Shown: positions 6,641 to 13,191 of the stretch, piece after piece
Numbering within the stretch: the first letter of the stretch is position 1
Layout of the letters: each line of letters opens with the position of its first letter
Notes under the pieces: generated by a model
The model's input: only the letters and a program-made list of their open reading frames with translations
What the model was told of the DNA's origin: nothing
The model's database searches: none
Assembly: GCA_964353255.1 (NCBI GenBank)
Contig: CAYGVJ010000148.1
Location: forward strand, 1 to 13,191
Length of the DNA: 13,191 nucleotides
Reading direction: 5' to 3'
Source of the DNA: VFZS01 sp964353255
GTDB lineage: Bacteria > Acidobacteriota > Terriglobia > Bryobacterales > Bryobacteraceae
Program-made: the position numbers and the translations under genes

Positions 6641-6767
6641 GGTGCTGAAAAAGGCCTGCTTCAAGGCCCGAGGACGACAAGCTAAAGCATGTCCCACAAC
6701 GCCAAATCAAGCATTTGCGCACCCACGTAGGACATGCTTCAGCTTGTCCAAGGCCTTTTTCAGCACC
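6641..6767. mobile_element. MITE-like palindromic element with 17-bp TIRs and 9-bp target duplication
   Basis: A 127-bp non-coding element. Its ends are a perfect 17-bp terminal inverted repeat, GGTGCTGAAAAAGGCCT (6641-6657) and its complement (6751-6767). A second inverted pair inside (6676-6697 with 6727-6748) matches at 20 of 22 positions. Each inner arm is itself nearly palindromic, with a GGACATGCTTCAGCTTGTCC-type core. The left half carries about 16 extra bases (6658-6675), making a bulge. The central loop (6698-6726) holds a small CAAAT/ATTTG stem. Immediately outside both ends is the same 9-mer, GCCCTGAGG (6632-6640 and 6768-6776), as expected for a target-site duplication. There is no transposase frame, so movement would need an enzyme supplied in trans. 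I do not know its IS family. Confidence 0.8.
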
Positions 6768-6776
6768 GCCCTGAGG
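6768..6776. repeat. Right copy of the 9-bp target duplication
   Basis: GCCCTGAGG directly abuts the right terminal repeat. With the next bases it forms CGCCCT-G-AGGGCG, a short palindrome. Removing the element and one copy leaves a gap of 34 bases between the mlaF-like stop and the next start, which suggests the two flanking genes were once closely linked. Confidence 0.75.
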
Positions 6777-6808
6777 GCGGCGCCGGGCCGGGGAGTTATC
6801 ATGGGAGC

Positions 6809-7714
6809 GTGACAAGAAGACAGCTATGGGGGTTGGTTCTGGCAGCGCCCGGCTGGGCCCGGAACCGCATTGACCGTCTCCGCATCAGCGCCATCTCCGA
6901 CGAGATCGCGCGCTCGCCGGCCGAGGCGATTGCCTTCGCCACGCAATACGGCCTCCGGTGGCTGGAACTGCGCCAGGCCCCGGGCGGCAAGCCGTACTAC
7001 GAGTCGATGCCGGAGGCAGAGTTGCGGGCGGCGGCCCGCGAGTTCGCCCAGAACGGCATCCGGATCTCCTACCTGGACGCCTCGCTGCTGAAGTTCGGGC
7101 TGCCGGGCACGGAGCCGGTGCGGCGGACACCGGAGAACGAGGCCGCCCGCGCCCGGCGTCTCCAGCGGGAAGGGGCGCAGTTCGAGCGGCGGATGGAGGA
7201 TCTGACCAAAGCCATACGGGCGGCGAAGATCCTGGGCACGGACAAGATCCGGGTCTTTACCTTCACGCGCGTCGCGGAGCCGATGAAGTTGCTGCCGCGC
7301 GTTGCCGAGATATTGGAGCCGATGGTGGCGCTGGCGGGCAAGGAGAAGGTGCGCCTGCTGGTGGAGAACGAGGGCTCCTGCAACGTGGCCACCTGCGCCG
7401 AGCTGGCCGAGTTGATGAAGCTGGCGCCCTCGAAGTGGCTGGGCATCAACTGGGACGCGCTGGGGGGGGCCTACCAGGAAGTGCCGTTTCCTGACGGCTA
7501 CCGGCTGCTGCCCAAGTCGCGGGTGGGCAACGTGCACATCAAGGGGCGGAGCGTTCTGGACTACCCGGAGCGGTTGGACTGGGCGGCCATCTTCAAGGCT
7601 CTGGAGAAGGACGGCTTCCGCGGCTGCTGCGGCCTGGAGACCCACATCTTCGGGGCCACCCAGATCGAGATGTCGCATGCCTCGATGAAAGAGATTCTGC
7701 GGATCGTGGGGTAG
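6809..7714 (+). CDS. Sugar phosphate isomerase/epimerase-like TIM barrel (AP endonuclease 2 family)
   Basis: 301 residues from a GTG start. It belongs to the xylose-isomerase-like TIM barrel superfamily (PF01261), whose members isomerise or epimerise sugars and related hydroxy-ketones using a divalent metal. Visible family features are ISAISDEI (27-33), YGLRWLELR (47-55), VENEG (185-189), WDALGG (215-220), VGNVHIKG (239-246) and CGLETHIFG (274-282). E186 or E188, D216, H243 and E277 are the likely metal and active-site residues. The N-terminus (MTRRQLWGLVLAAPG) looks like a twin-arginine leader, similar to that of the sulfatase at 9212-10717. The GTG is preferred because an upstream ATG at 6734 lies inside the mobile element. 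A run of eight G (7462-7469) within the WDALGG region could cause slippage or sequencing error. The substrate is unknown. Confidence 0.85.
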   Translation: MTRRQLWGLVLAAPGWARNRIDRLRISAISDEIARSPAEAIAFATQYGLRWLELRQAPGGKPYYESMPEAELRAAAREFAQNGIRISYLDASLLKFGLPGTEPVRRTPENEAARARRLQREGAQFERRMEDLTKAIRAAKILGTDKIRVFTFTRVAEPMKLLPRVAEILEPMVALAGKEKVRLLVENEGSCNVATCAELAELMKLAPSKWLGINWDALGGAYQEVPFPDGYRLLPKSRVGNVHIKGRSVLDYPERLDWAAIFKALEKDGFRGCCGLETHIFGATQIEMSHASMKEILRIVG

Positions 7715-7720
7715 CGGGCC

Positions 7721-8215
7721 GTGAGAAAGCAGCTTCTGCCCTTCATTGGCGTGGGTGTGGTGATTGCGGCGGCCATGGTGGCGGCTGTTTTCTGGGTGCA
7801 GCGGGGTGCTCACTTGGCACTGGAGGGCTCGATCCAAAAGGTGCGGACCCTGGGCGTGGAGCAGGCCGGATCGATCGCCGTGGCGGATTTCCGCTTCGTG
7901 AACTCCTCCAACTACCCGTTCATCGTGCGCGAGGTTACGGTGTCGGTGGAAGATGCGGGCGGCCGGACGCTGGAGGGGATGGTGGTGTCCGAAGGGGATG
8001 CCAAGCGCCTGTTCGAGTACTACCCGGTGCTCGGTCAGAAGTACAACGAGAGCCTCGTGATGCGCACCCGCATCGCGCCGCGCCAGTCGATGGACCGCAT
8101 GATCGCGGCGCGCTTCGAGATCCCCGAGAAGCAGCTTCAGGAGCGCAAGCGGCTGCGCATCCGCGTCGAGGACGTTGACGGGGCGGTCTCGGAAACCGTC
8201 GAGGGCGGGCGGTAG
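7721..8215 (+). CDS. Small membrane-anchored hypothetical protein
   Basis: 164 residues from a GTG start 6 bases after the preceding stop, so probably co-transcribed with the isomerase-like gene. One hydrophobic helix (about residues 7-27, LPFIGVGVVIAAAMVAAVFWV) is followed by a domain of alternating hydrophobic residues typical of a beta-sandwich. It includes VADFRFVNSSNYPFIVREVTVSVEDAGG, which recalls LEA14-like or FixG-C-like periplasmic domains. The topology is probably N-terminus inside with the domain in the periplasm. I recognise no catalytic motif and no named family. It ends 5 bases from the convergent VOC gene. Confidence 0.75.
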   Translation: MRKQLLPFIGVGVVIAAAMVAAVFWVQRGAHLALEGSIQKVRTLGVEQAGSIAVADFRFVNSSNYPFIVREVTVSVEDAGGRTLEGMVVSEGDAKRLFEYYPVLGQKYNESLVMRTRIAPRQSMDRMIAARFEIPEKQLQERKRLRIRVEDVDGAVSETVEGGR

Positions 8216-8220
8216 GGTCC

Positions 8221-9201
8221 CTATTTGCCCGTCGGGCGGAAGTTCCAGAGCAACTCGAGGCTGACGCCGCCGAGCGAGTCGGTGTCAATGTAGGCAAAGC
8301 GGCCCGAGCCCGGCTTGCCCGCCTCGCCCCAGGCGCCCGACTGCGAGACCTGGTAGCCCAGCTTGGTCCACTCGGCGATCGCCTTGTCCATGTCCTCGAC
8401 CGGAACGCCGAAGTGGTGGAAGCCCTCGCCATGCGCCTTCAGATGGTCTTCGTAAGCGTTCGGGCCTTTGACCGACAGTATCCACTCGTAGACTACCTTG
8501 CCGTGGCGCTGCCAGCCCAGTTCCTGGTGGAACTCGCTGGAGCGGCCGCGGTATTCCCGCTGGCGCGACTGGGAGCCCTTGAAAGTCATCGCCGGGAAGC
8601 CCAGCTTTCCCCAGAAGGCCGAGGCCGGCTCAGGGTCCCGAAGCACGAAGGCGAACTGCGAGATCTTCCCGCCCGCGGGTGTGATATCGCCCTCCATTTC
8701 CGGAGGCGCATAGTAGACCCCCAGGACGTATTTGCCCTGCGGCTCAGTGTCCAGGTAAGCGTATTGGCCCGCGCCGTCCCCGACGGTGCCGCGTTGCAGC
8801 ACGCCGACGCCCAGCCCGCGCAACCGCTCCAGTTCCGCCTGGAAGGCCTCCAGCGTGGGCGTGCGGTGCATCAGGCTGAATACCCCGTCGCCATGCTTCT
8901 CCAGGAACTCGGTGTAGACGTTCTGCCCGCCTAGCGGCTGGAGGAAGTGCACCGGCACATCCCCGATGACCCCGGAGGCCAGGCGCACCCGCAGCGCAAC
9001 CGGCTTGCCGCGAAACTGCACCTCCGGCAGATCGACCTCGATCGCCGGCCGGATCCGCGCCAGCCCGGTCTTGTTCCAACCCTCGGCCACGCGGTCCAGA
9101 TCGCGCACCATCCACTGGACGCGCGTCACCGTCTTGTAGAAATCGGGCAATTGAGCAGCCGCACTCCAGGCCGCGGCCAGCAGCAGGCAGGTTGTTCGCA
9201 T
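8221..9201 (-). CDS. Secreted two-domain VOC (glyoxalase/dioxygenase-fold) protein
   Basis: 326 residues. A signal peptide (CLLLAAAWSAAAQ, cleavage near residue 16) directs it out of the cytoplasm. Two vicinal-oxygen-chelate units follow: about 22-165 (TRVQWMVRDLDRVAEGWNKTG through AYLDTEPQGKYVLGVYYAP) and about 178-322 (SQFAFVLRDPEPASAFWGKLGF through HHFGVPVEDMDKAIAEWTKLGY and FAYIDTDSLGGVSLELLW). Possible metal ligands are H260-region histidines (GEGFHHFGV) and the late glutamate in SLELLW, but a complete ligand set is not certain. Most VOC enzymes are cytoplasmic, so a secreted tandem version is uncommon. GGAAAG precedes the ATG. It is the last gene of the hydrolase-sulfatase-VOC unit, 10 bases after the sulfatase stop. 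The substrate is unknown. Confidence 0.85.
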   Translation of the reverse strand: MRTTCLLLAAAWSAAAQLPDFYKTVTRVQWMVRDLDRVAEGWNKTGLARIRPAIEVDLPEVQFRGKPVALRVRLASGVIGDVPVHFLQPLGGQNVYTEFLEKHGDGVFSLMHRTPTLEAFQAELERLRGLGVGVLQRGTVGDGAGQYAYLDTEPQGKYVLGVYYAPPEMEGDITPAGGKISQFAFVLRDPEPASAFWGKLGFPAMTFKGSQSRQREYRGRSSEFHQELGWQRHGKVVYEWILSVKGPNAYEDHLKAHGEGFHHFGVPVEDMDKAIAEWTKLGYQVSQSGAWGEAGKPGSGRFAYIDTDSLGGVSLELLWNFRPTGK

Positions 9202-9211
9202 ACTTTCCAGT

Positions 9212-10717
9212 CTACTTCGGCAGGAAGGCGGGGTTGTACTGGCCCTGCTGGGCGAAACCGCCCAGTTCCGGGCGCATGGCGGAGTAGCGGGGGTAGCTCT
9301 CGAAGATGTCGCCGGCGCCCAGCATCCGGGGGTCTTTCTGGGCGATCAGGGTGCGCTCCAGCTCGGCGCGCAGCTTGGCTCTCACCTCGGCATGCGCCGG
9401 AGAGCTTGCCAGGTTCTCCAGGCAGCCGGGGTCTTTTTGGATGTCGTACAGCTCCTCGGCCGGGCGCTTACCGCAGGCGGCCTCGAAGAGGCGCCGGACG
9501 TCCGGCCGGTTGCGGTTCTTGAGCACGTGCTCCTTTGAAGGGCCGTCGTCGATGTCGTAGAAGCCTTCCGGATCCCCCGCCGGCCAGCGTTCCGGCTTGA
9601 AGTTGCGGATGTAGAGGTACTGGTAGCTGCGGATGGCGCGGCAGGGGTAGCCGAGGTTGTCGAAGCGCGCGTGCGAGTGTCTTTCCCGGCCCGAGAAAGC
9701 GCTGGCGCGCTTCGGATCAACTCTTCCGGATCTGTTCGACATGAGAACGTCCAGGAAGCTTCTGCCAGTCATCACTTCGGGAATCCTGAGTCCTGCGGCT
9801 TCCAGGAAAGCGGGCGCGAAGTCGCAGAAGCTGATGAGGTCGTCAATCTTTCTGCCGCCCTTGACGCGGGCAGGCCAGCAGACGGCCAGCGGCAAGTGGA
9901 TGCCGTATTCGTACAGCGTCGCCTTGGAGTGCGGGAAGGACATCCCGTTATCCGCGGTCACCACGATCAGCGTGTTGTCCAGCTCACCGGCCTTTTTGAG
10001 CAGCTCGAGCATCTTGCCGAGCTGGCGGTCGAAGTACTCGATTTCGGTGTAGTAATCGAGAATGTCGCTGCGGACCTCCGGGCAATCCGGCAAGAACGGC
10101 GGCACCACCACGTCCTCGAGGCGCTTGCCGGATTTCAGGCCGGAGCCTGGCAGATAGACGCGGTGCGGCTCGTGGCTGCCGAACCAGAAGCAGAAGGGCG
10201 CTCCCTGCGGGCGGGCTTTCAGGAAGTCCGCGAAGTTCCCCGCGTAGTCGATGGCGCTGATGCCTTTGGGAACGTCGTCCAGCTTGCGCGCGTCGTAGGC
10301 CTGCCCGGCAGGGTTGTGTTTCCAGCCGCCAATCTTCCAGTTGCACGGTCCGGCGCCCTTGGCGGTGAGGCCCACGTGGTAGCCCGCTGCCTCCAGCAAG
10401 CCGGGGTACACCTGAAACTTGCTGGGGAACGCGCTGTCGTGCGTGCCAGCCTCTTCGAGTTGCCAGTGGCTGCGCCCCGTGAGTATGGCGGCCCGCGAAG
10501 GGGCGCATCCCGGCGAGTTGGAGATGGCGTTGGTGAACAGGACCCCCGTCCGCGCCACGCGGTCAAAGGCCGGTGTCTTCACGACGCGGTCGCCGGCCGC
10601 GCTGGTGTGCGGCCAGGACTGGTCGTCGGCGACGGCGAACAAGATGTTCGGGCGGCGCCTGCCCTCAAGCAGCAGCGCCGGAGCCGCCGCCGCCAGGAAA
10701 TCCCTGCGTGTGGTCAT
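9212..10717 (-). CDS. Type I sulfatase, Tat-exported, N-sulfoglucosamine sulfohydrolase-like
   Basis: 501 residues. A twin-arginine leader (TTRRDFLAAAAPALLLEG, residues 2-19) is followed by the alkaline-phosphatase/sulfatase fold. Features are NILFAVADD with metal aspartates D31/D32, the cysteine-type signature C71-A-P-S-R (the cysteine is converted to formylglycine), TGR at 80-82, K120, the H182 region (GSHEPH), and D256/N257 in VVTADNGMSF. Such enzymes hydrolyse sulfate esters or N-sulfates. The closest style is heparan N-sulfatase (SGSH)-like sulfatases of Planctomycetes and Acidobacteria; that subfamily call is inference. Maturation requires a formylglycine-generating enzyme not present here. 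The gene overlaps the upstream hydrolase stop by ATGA (10714-10717) and has a strong GGGGAG ribosome site (10724-10729) six bases before the ATG. The likely substrate is a sulfated glycan. Confidence 0.93.
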   Translation of the reverse strand: MTTRRDFLAAAAPALLLEGRRRPNILFAVADDQSWPHTSAAGDRVVKTPAFDRVARTGVLFTNAISNSPGCAPSRAAILTGRSHWQLEEAGTHDSAFPSKFQVYPGLLEAAGYHVGLTAKGAGPCNWKIGGWKHNPAGQAYDARKLDDVPKGISAIDYAGNFADFLKARPQGAPFCFWFGSHEPHRVYLPGSGLKSGKRLEDVVVPPFLPDCPEVRSDILDYYTEIEYFDRQLGKMLELLKKAGELDNTLIVVTADNGMSFPHSKATLYEYGIHLPLAVCWPARVKGGRKIDDLISFCDFAPAFLEAAGLRIPEVMTGRSFLDVLMSNRSGRVDPKRASAFSGRERHSHARFDNLGYPCRAIRSYQYLYIRNFKPERWPAGDPEGFYDIDDGPSKEHVLKNRNRPDVRRLFEAACGKRPAEELYDIQKDPGCLENLASSPAHAEVRAKLRAELERTLIAQKDPRMLGAGDIFESYPRYSAMRPELGGFAQQGQYNPAFLPK

Positions 10718-11529
10718 GTGGTTCTCCCCAGTGATTGGTAGAAGCTGCGCAGCCGCTCGCGGTAGGCGGCGCCGGCGGCCGGGACGAGGTCGTTGTGGCC
10801 GGCGCCGGGGACGGCCCAGAAACTCTTCGGTTCGCCGGCGGCCTCGAAAAGCGCGCGACCGAGATCGAAGGGGACGACCTCGTCGCGGTCGCCGTGCATG
10901 ACCAGCAGCGGCGCGCCCAGCCTTCGGATCTTCTCTTTCGAGTTGTAGCTCCAGATGAGCAGCGGGCCGAGCACGGGCAAAACCCGTCCGGCCACATCGC
11001 GCGCCGAGGTGAACGGCGCCTCCAGCACCACGCCGCCGCAGGGACGGCGCGAGGCCAGATCCACCGCCACCGCGCAGCCCAGTGACTCGCCGTGCAGAAC
11101 GATCTGCGCCGGCGCGTACCCGGCGCTTCTCAAGTGCTGGTAGGCGGCCTCGGCGTCGGCGTAAAGCCCCTTTTCGGTGGGCCGGCCTTCACTCCTGCCG
11201 TAGCCGCGGTAGTCCAGGACCAGCAGCGCCGAGCCGGCAGAGGTAATCTCCCGAATGTGCCCGATGCGATGCGTGACGTTTCCGGCGTTGCCATGGAGGA
11301 ACAGCGTGGCCAGGCGCGAGCCGGGTTGCGGGATCCACCAGCCGTGCAAGCGCACGCCGTCGCTGGAGCGCAGCCACACGTCGCCGGCCCCAAGCTGCGA
11401 CTGCTGCTCCCAGAATCCCTGCGGGTATTTGTGCGGGAAGTAGACGGACCGCTGGACCATGAAGTAGAGTACGCCGTAGCTCCAGGCGCCCAGCAAGGGC
11501 CAGCCGATCAGTTTGGACACGCGCGGCAC
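10714..11529 (-). CDS. Membrane-anchored alpha/beta hydrolase (BEM46/YfhR-like)
   Basis: 271 residues from a GTG start. A hydrophobic N-terminal segment (about residues 7-25, LIGWPLLGAWSYGVLYFMV) is typical of BEM46/ABHD13/YfhR-type serine hydrolases and supports the upstream GTG over the internal methionine at 24. The hydrolase domain spans about 52-268: oxyanion motif HGNAGN (79-84), DYRGYGRSEG (106-115), nucleophile S149 in HGESLG, likely acid D216 in HGDRDEVVP, and catalytic H245 in GAGHND. The protein is probably an esterase or acylhydrolase anchored in the inner membrane; the substrate is unknown. It is first in a unit with the sulfatase (ATGA overlap) and the VOC protein. A small dyad, GACGG-TCTCG-CCGTC (11531-11545), lies just upstream of the GTG, where a Shine-Dalgarno would be expected but is not clear. 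Confidence 0.9.
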   Translation of the reverse strand: MPRVSKLIGWPLLGAWSYGVLYFMVQRSVYFPHKYPQGFWEQQSQLGAGDVWLRSSDGVRLHGWWIPQPGSRLATLFLHGNAGNVTHRIGHIREITSAGSALLVLDYRGYGRSEGRPTEKGLYADAEAAYQHLRSAGYAPAQIVLHGESLGCAVAVDLASRRPCGGVVLEAPFTSARDVAGRVLPVLGPLLIWSYNSKEKIRRLGAPLLVMHGDRDEVVPFDLGRALFEAAGEPKSFWAVPGAGHNDLVPAAGAAYRERLRSFYQSLGRTT

Positions 11530-11530
11530 G

Positions 11531-11545
11531 GACGGTCTCGCCGTC
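11531..11545 (-). promoter_or_regulatory. Small dyad upstream of the hydrolase start
   Basis: GACGG-TCTCG-CCGTC is a perfect 5-bp stem with a 5-base loop, starting 2 bases upstream of the GTG at 11529. It may fold in the leader RNA and limit initiation, or it may be chance in GC-rich DNA. Confidence 0.2.
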
Positions 11546-11605
11546 TGAGATTACCAGAATACTACCCGGTCCCGCCCGAAGAGTAGAATCATTCGTGGTG
11601 TGCCT

Positions 11606-12199
11606 ATGAAAACCATACTGCTTGCCGCTGTATTCTCCGTGGTTCTTGGCGCCTTTGGGTTGGCGGCTGCGTCCCTGACCGGGCTGGAACGACAGCGTCT
11701 GGTCGCGCATCTGGAAATGACCGCGAGCTGGCTGGTGGATGAAGTCTCCGGGCTCTCTCCGGCCCAGCTCCAGTTCCGGCCCGCCGCGGGGTTGTGGAGC
11801 ATCATGGAGGTCGTCGAGCACCTGGTGATCTCGGAACCCATCTACTGGCAGGACTTGCGGAGGGCCATGCAGGCGCCGCCGAGCAGTCAGAAGCGGCCCA
11901 GCGGGGACGAAAGTGTGCTGTGGTACGGCATCGACCGGACGCAACGCCAGAAGGCCGTGGCCGCGGAAGACTCGAAGGGGCAGTTGCGCGATCTCGGGGC
12001 CGGGCTGAACGCCTTCCGCAAGTTGCAGGCGCAGATGCTCGAATACGCCAGGACCACGAATGAGGATCTGCGCGGCCACGTTGTGGAAAGGGAGCAAAGT
12101 GACGCGTATCAGTGGGTGCTGCTGATTTCCACCCACCGGCAGCGGCATATTTTGCAGGTTCGAGAGATCAAGGCGGATCCGAAGTTCCCCAAGCGGTAG
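11606..12199 (+). CDS. Secreted DinB-fold protein
   Basis: 197 residues. Residues 1-22 are a signal peptide (ILLAAVFSVVLGAFGLAAA). The rest is a DinB/DinB_2 four-helix bundle, the fold of bacillithiol and mycothiol S-transferases and related metal proteins. The early motif FRPAAGLWSIMEVVEHLVISE holds H72. The late motif ISTHRQRHILQVREIK holds H177 and H181, giving the three-histidine metal site of the family. The ATG at 11606 is chosen over a GTG two codons earlier because it gives a clean signal peptide. TAGAAT at 11584-11589 may be a -10 box, without a good -35. It is divergent from the hydrolase unit. Secreted DinB proteins are frequent in Acidobacteria, but their thiol partner or reaction is unknown. 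Confidence 0.85.
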   Translation: MKTILLAAVFSVVLGAFGLAAASLTGLERQRLVAHLEMTASWLVDEVSGLSPAQLQFRPAAGLWSIMEVVEHLVISEPIYWQDLRRAMQAPPSSQKRPSGDESVLWYGIDRTQRQKAVAAEDSKGQLRDLGAGLNAFRKLQAQMLEYARTTNEDLRGHVVEREQSDAYQWVLLISTHRQRHILQVREIKADPKFPKR

Positions 12200-12211
12200 C
12201 GGACTACTGCT

Positions 12212-12249
12212 GGGAGGCTTGGCGCCCTTGGGCGAAAAGCTTGCCTCCC
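12212..12249 (+). terminator. Two-tier stem after the DinB gene, possible terminator
   Basis: GGGAGGC (12212-12218) pairs with GCCTCCC (12243-12249), and inside it CGCCC (12223-12227) faces GGGCG (12230-12234). It begins 13 bases after the stop. No T-tract follows, so intrinsic termination would be weak; it may instead stabilise the mRNA end. Confidence 0.35.
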
Positions 12250-12261
12250 CGTTTGCACAGG

Positions 12262-12299
12262 CCGGATTCCGGTTTATGAGGTGCTAGCGCCGCGCTAGC
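12262..12299. repeat. Two perfect short palindromes between convergent genes
   Basis: CCGGA-T-TCCGG (12262-12272) and GCTAGCG-CCG-CGCTAGC (12283-12299) are both perfect dyads. With the stem at 12212-12249 they make three hairpins in under 90 bases of the gap between the DinB gene and the convergent gene at 12346. They could act as a bidirectional terminator or mark the remains of a repeat element. The rest of the gap (12300-12345) shows nothing clear. Confidence 0.35.
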
Positions 12300-12345
12300 C
12301 TAACTTGAACGCATTGGCTGGGCCTGTCGGGAGGGCGGGTAACTC

Positions 12346-13191
12346 TTAAGGCGACGGACTGTTCGGCAGCCGGCGACACGCGATTACCTCAAACGTGTTC
12401 GGAGATCCCGCCATGGTGCGGACCCGCAACAGTATTTCGAAGTGGCGGACAGGACCGCTGGGGGCTATCCCATGGGCCTGGAGGGTGCGGGAGAGCTGAA
12501 CGCAGTTGGTGGCGAGCTCGCCCGCGGCCCCCGTGCCTTCGGCGTTCGTGCCGGCCATGAGCAGAACCTGACCCGTCTGATTCGGGTTCCCCACCAGTGC
12601 GACGAGGGCAAACGCGTCTCCCGTGTCCCACCCTCTCGCCGTCGGCACGTAACGCGCCAGCTCGCCTGCCTGCGGGCGCTTGTTGCGAATGACTTCCCCC
12701 TTAAGCTCCTGATCGTAGATGAAGTCGAAATCCAGTTGTTCCTGAAACAGCCCGCCCCACGGATTCGAGCGCGGGCTGCCCAATATGACAAAATCGTCGT
12801 CGGTCTTGAAGTCGCCTAACTGGAGGCTTCGTGCCGTGTGGGTTTTCAGCCGCGCCGAAGTTGCGGCGGCCAGGCGGGAGATAGCCAGCGCAATGCCGGC
12901 ATCCACCGACGGCACGTTGGCTCCGCGCAGGATGCGCAAGGCCCGCTGCATGTCGCTCCCGAGCGCTTCCGGATTGGCGACGTAGCGCCGGTTGGCATAG
13001 TCCGAGAGCGAGATCTGCCAGCCCATCAGCTCCTGCATGGCGGAGATATCGGGATCGGCGAAAACCAGCTGGAGTTGGCGGCCCTCCTGCAACAGGATCG
13101 ACCACGGCAGAAGATGACGCGGCGATGTGCGCTCAGCGGCGCTCTGCCGGTTCCATAGCCAGACGCCTGCCGCCACCCCGACGCACAGAGC
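12346..13191 (-). CDS. C-terminal part of a membrane-anchored protein, open at the right edge
   Basis: The frame is open from the window edge (281 codons visible), so the start is not seen; the GTG at 13176 is not a convincing start because the hydrophobic segment extends beyond it (ALCVGVAAGVWLW). After this membrane segment come about 260 residues, including GRQLQLVFADPDISAMQEL, a conserved-looking block DDDFVILGSPRSNPWGGLF, then NPNQTGQVLLMAGTNAEGTGAAGEL. This arrangement resembles C-terminal halves of Acidobacterial proteins that carry an N-terminal DNA-binding domain, a single membrane helix and a sensor-like domain. That resemblance is from memory and uncertain, and the DNA-binding part, if any, lies outside the window. 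No enzyme motif was recognised. The gene is convergent with the DinB gene. Confidence 0.7.
   Translation of the reverse strand, partial: ALCVGVAAGVWLWNRQSAAERTSPRHLLPWSILLQEGRQLQLVFADPDISAMQELMGWQISLSDYANRRYVANPEALGSDMQRALRILRGANVPSVDAGIALAISRLAAATSARLKTHTARSLQLGDFKTDDDFVILGSPRSNPWGGLFQEQLDFDFIYDQELKGEVIRNKRPQAGELARYVPTARGWDTGDAFALVALVGNPNQTGQVLLMAGTNAEGTGAAGELATNCVQLSRTLQAHGIAPSGPVRHFEILLRVRTMAGSPNTFEVIACRRLPNSPSP

Noticed and set aside
6641..6767. Reading the palindrome as a simple terminator for the mlaF-like gene
   Set aside because: A terminator does not explain the perfect 9-bp direct repeats abutting both ends or the nested arm structure, although the stem could still affect transcription.
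6734..6808. Earlier ATG for the isomerase-like gene
   Set aside because: The extra codons lie in the mobile element and its target repeat; the GTG at 6809 gives an RR-type leader directly.
1..13191. CRISPR array, tRNA, rRNA or phage/defence genes
   Set aside because: No evenly spaced direct repeats, cloverleaf-like stretches or recognisable defence or phage proteins were seen on either strand.

Overview
The window is high-GC DNA, densely packed with genes and with very short gaps. It most resembles an Acidobacteriota genome of the Solibacter/Bryobacterales type. That placement is an inference from protein style: RR-type (Tat-like) leaders on a sulfatase and a xylose-isomerase-like protein, secreted VOC and DinB proteins, a Reg_prop-like fragment fused to a helical toroid, and cell-wall and Mla-type genes of a Gram-negative envelope. 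No rRNA, tRNA, CRISPR array or complete transposase gene is visible.

Layout, left to right. (1) 1-324 (-): an Rrf2-family regulator whose frame is cut by a TAA just before its cysteine cluster; the cluster continues in the same frame to the window edge. (2) 440-2065 (-): a large probably exported protein with two propeller-like blades and an alpha/alpha-toroid-like domain. Divergent from it is 2162-3118 (+), a PleD-like response regulator with an active-type GGEEF diguanylate cyclase domain. (3) 3122-5187 (-): a cell-wall pair, a lytic transglycosylase followed through an ATGA overlap by an AMIN-domain N-acetylmuramoyl-L-alanine amidase. (4) 5287-6638 (+): mobA followed through an ATGA overlap by an MlaF-like ABC ATPase. 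(5) 6641-6767: a 127-bp palindromic MITE-like element with 17-bp perfect terminal inverted repeats and a 9-bp target duplication that contains the mlaF stop codon. (6) 6809-8215 (+): a sugar-phosphate-isomerase-like TIM barrel and a small membrane-anchored protein. (7) 8221-11529 (-): a three-gene unit of alpha/beta hydrolase, type I sulfatase and two-domain VOC protein, all apparently exported or membrane-anchored. (8) 11606-12199 (+): a secreted DinB-fold protein. A hairpin-rich gap of about 146 bp follows, and then (9) 12346 to the right edge (-): the C-terminal part of a membrane-anchored protein.

The window reads as ordinary chromosome rather than a defence or phage island. The coherent functional units are the murein-processing pair and the exported hydrolase/sulfatase/VOC unit. 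The most notable items are the MITE-like element with its intact target duplication and the interrupted Rrf2 gene. I did not find a convincing previously undescribed multi-gene system.
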